Below the pieces are notes generated by a model. That model was not told the DNA's origin, made no database searches, and worked only from the letters and a program-made list of their open reading frames with translations. A stretch of 64,000 nucleotides of DNA from Thamnidium elegans (taxonomy: Eukaryota > Mucoromycota > Mucoromycetes > Mucorales > Mucoraceae), in the NCBI GenBank assembly GCA_025201345.1, contig JAIXMG010000002.1, forward strand, positions 1,054,001 to 1,118,000, read 5' to 3'. The stretch's first letter is position 1; each line of letters opens with the position of its first letter. Position numbers and translations under genes: made by a program. Positions 21,612 through 33,504 of the stretch are shown piece after piece.

Positions 21612-22671
21612 CTTTTTTTTTTTTTTTTTTTTTTTTGCAAGTAAAAAAAGAAGAAGGGAAAAGAGAGAAACTTATTCTTTTTTATCAGCATTTAAAAATA
21701 ACTGTGGCGAATTGGAGTGCCGACGGCGTTTTTTTTTTCTTCTGTTTTTTCCTCTTTGTGCAAGTCGGGTTATTTTCTTGTAATTGGTTTATCGACATAT
21801 CTTTTATATACAAAAATATATACTATGAAAGAAGAAGAAGAAAAAAATATAAACAAGATAGAAGGATAGTAAAAAGACTTTTTATTTTTTATTTTGAAAA
21901 ACGACATCCCGTCTTTCTCTCGGAAGAAAACTTTATTGACTCAGTTTATCACGTTGTTTTTTTTACGTGCTAGATTTTGTAACTAAGAGAAACTTTCTTT
22001 TTTTATTATTATAATGGTATGTCATGGATACATACAAAGTAGAATATTACCCCTTTCTTTTTCTTAGTTTGAGTAAAATAAGAATATTATGCACTTAGAA
22101 AACTACTTTTTTTAAAATAGATTACAGTTTATGTCGAGTTTTATTGTAAATTATAAATTCTATATACTTTCATAGATATTTTGGTTGAAAAACTTTACGT
22201 GTCTTGGCATAAATAAACCTTTGGTAACTCAAAATAAAATAAAAATATGTGCTGTTTAAATCTCCTGAAATGCTTTGTATGAAAGTCATTAGAGGCGGAT
22301 ACTTTTTTGCAGCTGAAAATAGAGTATCAGGAAAGATTAGCAGTAGTAGTATTATACTATCTTTTATTTACATATACATAATATCTCATTACACAACTAG
22401 ACATTAATATTTGAAAGCCCTTTCAAAATAAATGTTGGTATCAGTTATAGAAAAGCTTCCGGTCCGGATTCAACCTTTTTTTTTTTCAAGCTCCATAAAA
22501 AAAAATTGAGAGCCGGACTAGTGAGAGTGAGCTAGAAACAAACTAGACAGCATGCATGGCACAGAGTATAGATCCCTCTTTTCAACTACTTGTTTGACCT
22601 AGGTAATAACATGTAAACCATCCATCCATCCAATAAGCATAACTCATGCGTAATCAATTTATAGAAACGTA
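21612..22671. other. divergent promoter region, GH8 / RPL29
   Basis: About 1.06 kb. Contains a T22 run next to GH8, a Lys/Phe-rich shadow frame, a TGACTCA at 21938-21944, and an inverted GTCCGG/CCGGAC pair (22462-22467, 22513-22518) roughly 200 bp before RPL29. No additional gene seen. Confidence 0.55.
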
Positions 22672-22995
22672 ATGTCCAAGTCCAAGAACCATACCAACCA
22701 CAACCAAAGTAAGATTTATTTTTATAATTATTGGAAGTGAAAATATACTAAAAAGTCTTGTTTTATAGTCAAGAAGGCTCATCGTAACGGTCTTAAGAAG
22801 CCTGTTGCCCACAAGTACGGTACTCAAAAGGGTGTAAGTAGAAACAGTGCTAAAAATAATTAAACTCGTATTATGCGAAACAAAAAATTGCTCACCATTC
22901 TTTTACGTATATAGTTGGACGCCAAGTTCCTCCGTAACCAACGTTTCGCTAAGAAGGGTACCCAAAAGGCTCTTGCTGCTGCCATGAAGCAATAA
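22672..22995 (+). CDS. RPL29: 60S ribosomal protein eL29
   Basis: Exons 22672-22708, 22769-22833 and 22915-22995 give 60 aa. MSKSKNHTNHNQ, KKAHRNGLKKP and LRNQRFAKKG are the hallmark sequence of eL29, the tiny basic protein of the large ribosomal subunit (yeast Rpl29 is 59 aa). It is too short per exon to appear as a long open frame. Codons are strongly C/G-ending (AAG, GCT, CGT), fitting high expression. Intron positions split codons 13 and 34/35. Confidence 0.97.
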
Positions 22996-23311
22996 GCAAG
23001 CTCGCTTTTTCTAGCTTTGTTAATTGCATCTTGTTAATCTGAATACGATGAATTTCTTATTTTAATCAAATAAAACAAAGTTCATTCTTTTCATTTTATT
23101 TAGCTTTTTTTACTTTTGGTTTTTTGGTACTTTGGTTTTAAAAAAAAAAAATTAGGTTTATAGCGAGAACAAAAAAAAAAAAAAAAAAAAAAGAAAAAGA
23201 AAGAGAGATAGGATGATAGTGTTGAAATAGGAAACAAACTTGCTCAGCAAGAATTGATATGATGAGGGGAATCGTTTTTATTTAATATTCGATATGCTAT
23301 TTGAAACAATA
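22996..23311. other. 3'-3' spacer RPL29 / VTS1
   Basis: Convergent 316-bp spacer with T/A-rich polyadenylation-type sequence, an A10 run near 23141 and an A23 run near 23170-23193. No gene seen. Confidence 0.7.
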
Positions 23312-24969
23312 TTAGTTACAATTATACTAAAAAAAAAAAGTCAAATTTCTACTTACATTAGCATCACAGTGAGCTCGAATATTTTCGAATACTTTGAGCA
23401 TTTTACGTCTTGCGCCTAATGCGGCAACACCTTTAGCTACCAAATCAGCATCATTCATAACGATAATGGACTGCCACTTGACATCGCAAAATATGCCATT
23501 GTATTTGTGTAAGCGAAGACTCCTGAGCCAAGCAGGTACATCTATTATTATTTTTTGATTAGTAAAAGGAAAAGAAAAAGAATATATATATATAAAAAAA
23601 AAACTATACCTTTCAAAAGTTCCATATCAATAACTTCTACAGCTTTTTTATCTTTTGTTGCTCTAGAATTAGGAGCGATTGAAGAAGATCTACGACGTGA
23701 CATATGAGATCCATCACTATGATCACTGGTATACTCTGCTTCATCTGCAGCTACATTACTATTGTCAACAATAGGAGCTTGATTCATTAAATAACCATAA
23801 TGATCCATACCAGGTGGTTGCTTACGGAAAGAAGAATTATTAATATCCTCATTTAAAAATAATGCTTGACTGGTTCTTAATAACTCTTCAGTTTCAGGTA
23901 CTACTGGAATTCGGTTTACGTTAGCCCTTCTACGGAAAGGTTGTTGCATCGAATTAGTAAAATCAATTAAATCATTATCTAACTCTGGTATCATTTGATG
24001 TTGTTGAGCACTCCAGACAGATGAAAATCCATTATTTGTTGCTGTTGCTGCTGCTGAGCGACGATCGATAGGTTCAGTTGGAAGAGACCAGTTACTGATA
24101 TCAGCAGATTTAGGTCTTTCAGACATAACTTTAGTACGATCGCCAATAACAGATGCTACACTACGACGATTAGCAGCAGCAGCAGTAGTGGTGGTGGTGG
24201 GGGTGGCGGTATTGGTACTGTTTAACCAATTAGAAGAAGTGGATGAAGTCGGAAAGAGAGAAGTGGTATCGCCTTCAATCACAGAATGAGGCCTACCACC
24301 ATTATTAAACATGGTACGTCCTGACGTACTTGTTCTGTTACCATTTACTAAACGTCTGCCATTCGTACTAGCGTTGGTAGTATTGGTATCATCCAATAAA
24401 GAACTAACATAAGGTGAAGAAGAGCGACTATTATGTAATAAATCATTACCGGTACGTCCATTACTAAATAATCGACTATACTCTTCAGTATCACCTAATG
24501 CAAATGAATGACGATCTACTGTCCGACGATTTGTGGTACTTTGAGGTCTACTCATTACTTGGCCTGTCTTGTAAGGTAGTACCGACATTAAGCGCTGACT
24601 AGCCTCAAGCTCCGCCTTTGCCATAGCACCCGCTAAATGATTTTGCATATCTGCAAAATGATAAAACAAACAAATATACATTTGTTCTAGTTTAGTACAA
24701 AAAAAAAAGAAAAGGGAACCCGATAAATATTATACATTACCTTGGTCAGGATTATTAGGTGTTAATAAAGAAAAGAGTGGGTCTCTTTTTACCATTTGTT
24801 GTAATAGATTAATAAAAAACCTAGCTTGTACTTGAGAAGAGTGTTGGAGTAAAGTGTAAATAGTAGCAGTCTTTTCGGTTTCAGTCAAGTAACGGTACCA
24901 TTGGTCTACATGTTGCATTTCTTCCTTGAAAGTCTACAGTAATATTAGAAAAATATTGTAAGATGACGC

Positions 24970-25001
<32 letters not shown>

Positions 25002-25273
25002 GTGGTAAAAAAAAAGGTTCAATCGTTGTTTACCTGATCTAACGTAGCAGAAGCCATCTCGTCGAGATTACTTTCGTAGTTTTGTAAATCTTCATACCAA
25101 TTACCAGCAATATCACCTATAATAACAAACATGCAGAAGGCCCCTTTTTTTAGACTGTGTACGATATTATTATTGTCTGTTTTTTTTTTATTACCTTCAT
25201 TCATAAAACGACCTGGGTTGATGATTTCAGACATGGGCCTAACTGCCCGAGGTTTGTATTCACTAGGAAGCAT
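23312..25273 (-). CDS. VTS1: SAM-domain RNA-binding post-transcriptional regulator, Vts1/Smaug
   Basis: Exons 25273-25195, 25116-25034, 24933-24741, 24650-23610, 23541-23357 and 23326-23312 give 531 aa. The N-terminus (NWYEDLQNYESNL, then WYRYLTETEKTATIYTLLQH) is the conserved N-terminal helical region of Vts1. A long Ser/Thr/Asn-rich middle follows. The C-terminal SAM domain is at about 466-527 (DVPAWLRSLRLHKY...GARRKMLKVF). Known role: SAM binding to Smaug-recognition hairpins and recruitment of deadenylase for mRNA decay. The last exon is only 15 nt including the stop; if it is not spliced, the tail reads VSRNLTFFFLV. The poly-Thr/Val segment and poly-Ser are encoded by simple repeats. Confidence 0.92.
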
Positions 25274-26035
25274 AGTACAGTTCTTCTATTTTCTATTTTT
25301 TTTTCCAAGGAAAAAAATTACAAGGAAAAAAAGAGAAGGGAAAAGCTTTTTTTTTTTTTTAAAAAAAAAAAGAAAAATAAAGAAAAACTGTTTATTGGAT
25401 GGTCTAAAATACACGTTCGAATAATTTATATTATTTGAAGGCCGACTCTTCTGTTTGTCAGTGTGATGAAGTATTTGTTGATATTACAAAGTAGATCTTT
25501 GTCTCATTTGGATTAGAAGTAAACACTAGCACGTACCCAACCTTAATAGTAGCGGTGGGAAAATATATATGCCTGTACCCCTACTTTTTGAAACGCACCT
25601 TTCGATTCAGGATCGATTTAACAAATGTTGTTACAACACTATTATAAACGAGACAATGATACAAGTTAAATATATTGCGTATATATATATATTTATCTAA
25701 TGGATATAGCTATTTGCACTAGTTAATACAAATAAATACATCATAATTTTCAAGTGAACTAAATTCTTGGGGGGTTATACGTCAAAATGTTTACCATCAT
25801 ACAAGTTACTAGTAGATGCTATTTCGAATTAGTAGTTAACGAGACAGAGGAAAGTAAATAAACGCACTTAATTATTTTATTCAGACAAGAGTACTTGTTT
25901 ATAGTTGAATCATTCTCTTCTCGTAATTATATGTCGTAATCAGGCGCAGATATGCTCAATTTCTTTGTTTTGATTTTTCCTTTGGGTTTGTTTTGACTTG
26001 AACCGTTTATGGACGTATACACGAAAAAAGGAATG

Positions 26036-26160
26036 AAAGAAATGCATGAATTGTGTAACAAACTTTCATGTCTGACGAGTTCCCTATAATTTAAAGCATA
26101 ATTCCTTTGAATAAACTCATAATATAAGGAAGTAATACATATAAAAGAAATGCATGAATT
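26036..26160. repeat. 17-bp direct repeat pair
   Basis: AAAGAAATGCATGAATT at 26036-26052 and again at 26144-26160, 108 bp apart, identical in all 17 positions. Confidence 0.85.
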
Positions 26161-27309
26161 TAAACTTCGCTTGTGGCAAATATTCTCCTCCTTCGGTCCT
26201 TTAGCTACATAATTTACGAAAGATAAACATACATATACACACATTTTAGAATCGATTTATCTGTTCTCAACTCTCAATCTGTAATTATATGTACATGTCT
26301 ACGTATAAAAAAGGTCATTAAAACACATGTATTTAACCGCGTACTGTAGATAACGACGAGAAATCATCCTATTAGAGGAAATGTCGAATAACAAGTTTCT
26401 ACTAGGAAACAATTCGACACAATTGTCGAAGTTGTTAAGTACTAAACAAGTCAATAAATCATATTTCCTGGTACATGAAAAAATAATTAGTCAAAAAGTG
26501 ATGGTTAACACTTTTTTTTTTTTTTTCGTGTTTTTTATGTTCGTACAAATCAATACGTACGGTAGAGGTCATCCATAAAGGTAAGCTGAAAATAATATGT
26601 CACACTTTTTTTAATCAACCATGAAGGTTGAACGGTGCATCTTACTTTATTTTTTGAGTACATGTTCTATTTACAGGCTCAGGCAAAAAAAGTATGAGGT
26701 TTTCTTGGAATGACGTTTTTGGTGTGTTAAAATAAGTTGTAACAAGCTGTAGACATTTACTTATATAAAAATGATTAAATAGACAGCAGGAGTAAATGGG
26801 CCTATTGTATCAATCTAATATGTCTTCTTTTTAAAAAAAACATGTTTCCTTTTCTTTTTGACTGTATATACCAATAAGTATTATTTTTACATTTATATTT
26901 TTTAAAGAGCTTAACTATATCTTATATTCTTCATTATCATTCTTTTTTTTTGTTTTTTTTTTTTTTTTTTTTAGCATTTTCGATTTCTTTTATGTCCATA
27001 TAAAAAGATACTGTTCTTCCTAAAGCAACAATCGGACATAAGAGCGCTCCTTGCTCAAATGTGTTTCACTCAGCTGTGACGCTGTATAAATATCGAATAG
27101 ACCGTCGCTAGCACACGGCCGTGACATCCATTAGATTATTCTATGCTACTTTTTTAAACACTTTAAAGATAAGTAAAAAGTAATACGCTACACTTTCTTT
27201 TCTGAACGTGCAAATAGAATATGCACCAAGGATCCCCCCCCCCTTTTTCTTTTAGTAGGTGTAGTAATAAACTAAAGAATTGAGACAACTAGTTCTCAGT
27301 CCAGAAAAA

Positions 27310-27742
27310 GAATAAGTAGTCGACGGTGTGGTGGGCAAGTTCACCAACAAAGCTTCTAAGGCAAAATTGTTTAGCAACTTGAACAGTTTCCTGCGACAAG
27401 TCCCTTACATCAATACGAAAGCACTAAGACAGATCAAATTTTCTAAATAATCCAGGCGATGGTATTTGATGCTCGCATCTATATACTTTTTCTAGTTAAT
27501 CGCGACCTGCATGTTATTGATAATCATTTCAGCTTCTCGACTATCGAGAGCTTGAGAGATGGTCTAGAAGAAATGTTCGGTGGTCTTAGTCGGTTAGAGG
27601 TAAGTATTTATACAGGGTTTCTATTTTTTTTTTTTTTTCGTAGTGGTAGACCTTAACATTTTTTGTGACACGACGTATAGGCTATTTTGGATGAGGCAAA
27701 TGTTTCAACACTAGGACCCGGAAACGTCGGGAAAATCCATTA
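27310..27742 (+). pseudogene. possible degraded gene fragments, unrecognised
   Basis: Two stretches look more coding-like and less A/T-rich than their surroundings. The first, around 27320-27435, reads VGKFTNKASKAKLFSNLNSF... and stops. The second starts at ATG 27459 (MVFDARIYILFL...), and a GTAAGT donor at 27601 with an acceptor before 27681 would add EAILDEANVSTLGPGNVGKIH. They are in different frames and do not form one obvious protein. I cannot assign a family. They could be a decayed gene or chance. Confidence 0.25.
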
Positions 27743-28187
27743 ATCTCTTGAAATATTCTTAAAAAGCGCTTATAAACTGAATAAAATAAAAATTAGAGTC
27801 CTGAAAATTATACGAAGTATAGGGAATTGTTTCAGTAAGTTTTCAGTATCATTTCAGTTTTTAACGCATGAAAATATTCAGTTGTTTTAACTAGTTCACC
27901 AAAGCTTCATTAAAAAATCTAGTGAAAGCGACCCCCCTTTAACAAAATTCGGTTTACTAATTTAATGTCAATTTCAGCTCTTTCTTGTTCCTAGTGATAT
28001 ATGTACTATGCATTAGAAGTATTATACTATCACTTGGAACAATCACCTAAAAAACGGGTTCAACACCTTTACTTCTGGATATATAATTATCCATGGCAGA
28101 ACATAGTCACAATCACACATATATAAAAAAAAATCTTTCTTTTAACCTTCACACTATCCCCTTTTCACTTACAATACACTAGATCTC

Positions 28188-30176
28188 ATGTCTAATAAGA
28201 ACAAGAAGGGTAAGCTATACACATATGGCATTGATAACCCGATAAACTAACTCTTTTTTTTATAATTTAGGAGGACCCAGTCAGGTAAAAAAAAAAAAAA
28301 AAAACTTGTTTGTCGAGACCTTTAAATTAATATTTGACATTAAAAGGCTGAACTTATGGTTCGTACCTGTTCAGAAATTGTAGCTGAACTTGTTATAGCT
28401 ATTGAAGCAGGAAAAGATATCAACTTGAACGGTTTAAAAAACAGAGCTTCTCGTAGAAATAAGTTACAACATCAACCTAAGCTTGTAGAAATTATTGCTG
28501 CCATCCCTGAACAACACAAAGCTGCTTTGCTTCCCAAGCTGAAAGCTAAGCCTGTTCGTACCGCTTCAGGTGTAAGTTTGTCTTTCATATATATATATAT
28601 ACATATTTTGAGAAAAGTATAAGTTTGCTCAACTATATGTGTGTTTTTATTTTGTTATTGTAGATTGCTGTTGTAGCTGTCATGTGTAAACCTCATCGTT
28701 GTCCTCATATTGCGATGACAGGAAATATTTGTGTGTAAGTTATTTTTTTTTTGTATGGATGAAACAAAACCTGATGACTTATATATATATAAACATTTAG
28801 CTATTGTCCTGGTGGCCCAGATTCAGATTTTGAATACTCTACACAATCTTATACTGGTTATGAGCCTACATCTATGCGTGCTATTCGTGCTCGTTATGAT
28901 CCATATGAGCAAGCTCGTGGTCGTGTAGATCAACTCCGTAGTTTAGGTCATAATGTTGATAAAGTAGAATATATTCTTATGGGTGGTACATTTATGTCCT
29001 TATCTGAAGAATATCGTAACTGGTTTATTCAAAACTTGCATGATGCCCTTTCCGGTCACTCCAGTAACGATCTTGACGAAGCCGTTAGATATTCTCAACA
29101 AAGTCAAACAAAATGTATCGGTATCACTATCGAAACTCGTCCCGATTATTGTTTAAAGCCTCATTTGAGTCAAATGCTTAGATATGGTTGTACCCGTTTA
29201 GAAGTGGGTGTTCAAAGTGTTTATGAGGATGTTGCAAGAGATACCAACAGAGGACATACCGTTAAGGCTGTTACGGAATCATTCCATATGGCTAAGGATG
29301 CTGGTTTCAAGGTAGTTGCACATATGATGCCTGATTTACCCAATGTTGGTATGGAAAGAGATATGGAACAATTCAAGGAATATTTTGAAAACCCTGCATA
29401 TAGATCTGATGGTTTAAAGATTTATCCTACTTTGGTCATTCGTGGTACTGGTTTGTATGAGCTTTGGAGAACCAAGAGATACCAAAACTATACACCCAAT
29501 GCATTAGTTGATCTTGTTGCACGTATTTTAGCACTTGTTCCTCCATGGACTCGCGTCTATCGTGTCCAACGTGATATTCCTATGCCTCTTGTTTCATCTG
29601 GTGTAGAGCACGGTAACTTGCGTGAGTTGGCATTAAATCGTATGAAGGATTTGGGTACAGAGTGTCGTGATGTTCGTACACGTGAAGTAGGTATTACTGA
29701 AATTCATCAAAAAATCAAGCCTGATCAAGTCGAACTTATTCGTCGTGATTATGTGGCTAATGGTGGCTGGGAGACCTTCTTGTCTTATGAAGATCCTCAA
29801 CAAGATATCTTGGTTGGTTTATTGCGTTTAAGAAAGTGTTCTGATCTCACTTTCCGTCCTGAATTAACAAACGCTGGTCCTACTTCAATTGTAAGAGAAC
29901 TCCATGTTTATGGCTCCGTCGTACCTATGCATGATCGTGATCCTACCAAGTTCCAACATCAAGGTTTTGGTACTTTGTTAATGGAGGAAGCTGAACGTAT
30001 TGCTAGAGAGGAACACGGAAGTGTTAAATTGAGTGTTATTTCTGGTGTGGGTGTAAGAGACTATTATGCTAAGCTTGGTTATACTTTGGATGGTAAGTGT
30101 TACAGGAATGAAATACAAAAAAAGTATATTAATTTTATTTATACTAGGTCCTTACATGTCCAAGATGCTCGAGTAA
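28188..30176 (+). CDS. ELP3: Elongator complex catalytic subunit Elp3 (radical SAM / acetyltransferase)
   Basis: Exons 28188-28209, 28271-28284, 28347-28571, 28664-28734, 28801-30092 and 30148-30176 give 550 aa, the usual family length. The radical-SAM domain carries Cys100, Cys110 and Cys113 (C-x9-C-x2-C, within [17 protein letters not shown]) for the 4Fe-4S cluster. The C-terminal GNAT domain includes [16 protein letters not shown] and [13 protein letters not shown] (acetyl-CoA binding). Known role: tRNA-dependent cm5U34/mcm5U34 wobble-uridine modification in Elongator, cytoplasmic and nuclear. Exon 2 is a 14-nt microexon, confirmed by frame and by a natural N-terminus ([16 protein letters not shown]). 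The next gene begins 92 bp downstream on the same strand. Confidence 0.97.
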
Positions 30177-30268
30177 AATTTATCAAAATTAAAAAAGTCT
30201 CATGTATATATTTTAATAATAATAATAAAAAAAAATCAAACGCATCTCTTTCCCATATTTTACCGAAA

Positions 30269-33090
30269 ATGTCTGACGACGAGTATATTGATTTTTCGTT
30301 CAAACCTAAGAAAATAACTGGGCAGTTCAAAACACCATTAGCTCCTAAAGTTAAATCAGAGAACAATAACAAAGTATATTATTTATACGTTTTACTTTTC
30401 GTATTATTTTATTGACCTTGCGTTTCTTTTTCAAAAAAAAAAAACAGACATCTGGCGTACTGAACATGTCGTCAAGTCAAACTAAACCTGATATCAAAAA
30501 TGCGCTTAAAACAAAAGATCCTAATAAGCGTTTAACGTTATCAGAACTCTCCGATATGCCTTCTTTCATTAATAAATCGAGAATTAATAAGGATAATACA
30601 AAGAGTAATATAACTATGGCTCGTTTTATCATTAATACGACTAAACATGTATGATATAATAGATGTGAAAGTTAGCGCCTCAATTTCAAATTCAGTTCGA
30701 GAACTAAAGGAAATGACAAGCAAAGTAAAAATAAAGAACCATAATGCCTAAATTATTCTTTTTAGATATTAAAATAAAGACTATAGTTAAAGGTTCCGTT
30801 GGATCCAACAGCAAGATGTACCTCACGTCCTGGCACTAAAAAAAAGTCACCGAGTTCAGTTCAAAGAATCGCATCACAAATTAATAACTTAAAATTCAGT
30901 ACTCCATCAGTAAACAATACACCTTGTCATTCACGACTTGCTTCTCCCATACCTAGCTTTAAAACTGAGCCTCAAGAAAGAAGCGTTCATGATATAGAAG
31001 ATAATACAATTGAATTAATTACACAAAACTATAAAAAGTGTCTAGAAATACAGAAAAAGAAGATTCTAGATGCTAATGAAAAAATAAATGATTTGAGTGA
31101 AGTTATATCACAAAAGGATGCAGAAATAATACAAAACAAGTCAAAAATAGATGAACTTGAGAAGAGTGAGAAGATTGGGTCATATCTTTTGAATTATAAT
31201 GTAACAGAACATTTGCACGTTAAACAGAGGTAATATCTTATGAAAAGAGAAATATATTATTTTTTAACTTTGTGTACATATAGAGTGGATATAATAGAAG
31301 GCGGAATGGAAAGATTTCAGTACGTAATATTAAAAACAAAAAGGCTTCTGGAGGAGGCTCAAAAGCATAAGGAAAGTTCGTCAAAAGAGACTACAGAGTT
31401 GTCTGAAATCATATTAAATAATCGCGCTGAAACAAAAGTATTCAAGGAAAAATGTAAGCTAGTAACATCAATAATAAAAAGATGACTTTTTATTAAAAAC
31501 AATTTATATTTTCTTATAGGCAAGTGTATGGTACAAACTCTTCGTAATATGCAAAATGATTGCTTGCTAGAAATGGAATCACTCACGGAGATCCGAGCTG
31601 AAGTCAAGTTTGAATTAGCTTCTTTAAAGACCTGGTGGCAAGAATATCAAACTAAAATTGGTAAAATATGCATAAACTGCCCGTGGGCTATAAATACTAA
31701 TAATAATAACCATAAATAGTTGAGATGATTTCACAAAACAAAAGTTGTCAAGACATGATTAGTGAAGTCAAGGAAATTTTAACAGATTTTTCGGGCTGTA
31801 TCGTCAAGCTTGATAAAAGTTTAAGTTCCACTCCTTCCGCTGCTCAGATAGCTAATGAAAACTGTGCTAGTATCACTTCCATAGACGAAAAGTAGGTGTC
31901 CTTATTTTTAATAGATCAAAATCGGCGCCTAATTCGTTTGGTTTTCCTTGTAGATTAAAAGATTTAGTGTCTTGTTTCGAAGCATTGAGAATAAATACTA
32001 TCCCTTCAACTGTTAGCGAGGAAGTTCTTTCTCAAAATAATACAGAAGTAAGTAAACACAAATATATGTATATATTCCTTTGATACTATGATAACAGAAA
32101 AAAAGGTCGTTATGCAGGAAGTAGACGCGAGCTACAATGAAGAGAATAAAAAGTGAGTATTAAACAGAATATTTTACCTTATTATTTTTTATTTTGATAT
32201 CACAATTATTTGTTAGAATGATAGATTCCCAAGGCTTAAATTTAGAAGTAGATCAGAGATTAAAATCCGAAAAGGAGGCACTGTTATCCTATATCTGTTT
32301 TTTACACACTCAAGCGTAAGTTCTTAAATATATAAAATAGAGTAAAAAACGCGTAAAAAGATAATTATATAGATCTCTATTACTTGCAGTAATTCACCCG
32401 TGCAAGCGAAAAGATATGACAGTGTTCCAATGGGAGATCCTTTAACTACCACTTCGCAAGGCAGCGAAATCGTATCTAAGGAATTTACGCAACCTACCTC
32501 CGCCAATATATCTTTATCCAAGAAAAAGGGTAGAAAGTTAAAACAGGATAAAGAACAAAATAACTACGTACGTACTGATTTTTTTTTTTTTTTAAAAAAA
32601 AAACTTCATATATTATGTCTTATATTTTTTTTTCTAGCAGGATATTCCAAACTATTCTTCCAGCTCTAGATATCCTACACGCAGGTAATAATAATAGATA
32701 AATAAAGGGTGTTACTCTGAGTCTTGAACGAAAAAATATAATTCTCTAGAAAAACTCGTGCTCGAATTCAATCTCTAGAAGGTAACAACAATGACGATAA
32801 GGTTACGGGAGCCGAGCAACCGAAAAAGAAGCGAAAGATCAGAGTAAGTACACAAATATACTCGTGTCGCCATGCTCTTATCGTCTTTTAGAAGTTAGGT
32901 GGAGACGTTTATAATTATGAGTTGGACGATTCTGACGAAGCTGACATCCCTAAAAAGGTATTTACAGCTGCTTCCAAAAAAAAATAATTCGTGTTGTTAG
33001 TATTAGACATGTGTTTTTTTTAAGATTGGTAAAGCAATGGATGCTGCGCTTCCTGAAACTACACCTCAAATTTCAATCACAAAGAACTAA
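30269..33090 (+). CDS. unrecognised 14-exon coiled-coil protein with nuclear-type basic tail
   Basis: Fourteen exons (30269-30373, 30448-30648, 30793-31229, 31284-31453, 31520-31660, 31720-31891, 31954-32047, 32118-32152, 32217-32315, 32390-32567, 32641-32684, 32750-32843, 32892-32957, 33025-33090) give an intact 633-aa frame. Residues 1-150 are Ser/Lys/Pro-rich and disordered, starting [20 protein letters not shown]. About 170-330 is heptad-rich coiled coil ([32 protein letters not shown]). The C-terminus has Lys/Arg clusters ([18 protein letters not shown], the latter an SV40-type nuclear localisation signal) and an acidic DDSDEADIP segment. The architecture suggests a nuclear structural, meiotic or kinetochore-associated protein, but I do not recognise a family. 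ELP3 lies 92 bp upstream. Confidence 0.8.
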
Positions 33091-33504
33091 TTAAATTCGG
33101 AACAAGGAAACCAGGCTTACACAAAAGAAAAAAAAAAAAAAAAAAAAAAAAAAGAGATAATTTGTCATATAGTTAGCATATAGCATATATAAAAAATAAA
33201 ATAAAAAATAAAACAAATAATGATAGTAATTATACATTATTTATTTTTTTTTGGGAGGAAAAAAAAGGGAATAGCATGAGGGTTATACAATAATAATTAA
33301 AATACTTAAGAAAAAAAAAATGTAAGCATAATAATTAGTAGCAGGTATAAAAGAGAAATACAGCGTGAGCGAGTGGGAGAGAGAGAGAGAGAGAGAAAAA
33401 AAAAAATAGGTGCATAAGTAATATCAGATATAGATAAAAAAAAAAGTTTGGTGTTAAAAAATACAGGTTTTTAAAAAAAATGGTAGGGGCATAATAGCAT
33501 AAAG
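33091..33504. other. 3'-3' spacer, coiled-coil gene / kinesin-3
   Basis: Convergent 414-bp spacer, A-runs (A28 near 33127-33154), a (GA)n microsatellite near 33376-33396 and TATA-rich sequence. No gene seen. Confidence 0.7.

Larger units (their letters stand above)
25274..28187. other. 2.9-kb mostly non-coding region between VTS1 and ELP3
   Basis: A/T-rich. It holds a T14A11 palindrome (25347-25371), a 17-bp direct repeat with an ATGCAT centre (26036-26052 and 26144-26160), a C10 run (27234-27243) and two possible coding relics near 27300-27740. Other open frames are Phe/Lys low complexity. No complete gene is supported. Confidence 0.5.

Noticed and set aside
26619..26630. CCATGAAGGTTG shared with 43498-43509
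   Set aside because: Only 12 bp in common with slight flanking similarity; too short to call a dispersed repeat.
33376..33396. (GA)n run considered as a GAGA regulatory element
   Set aside because: It lies between two 3' ends and is better read as a simple microsatellite.
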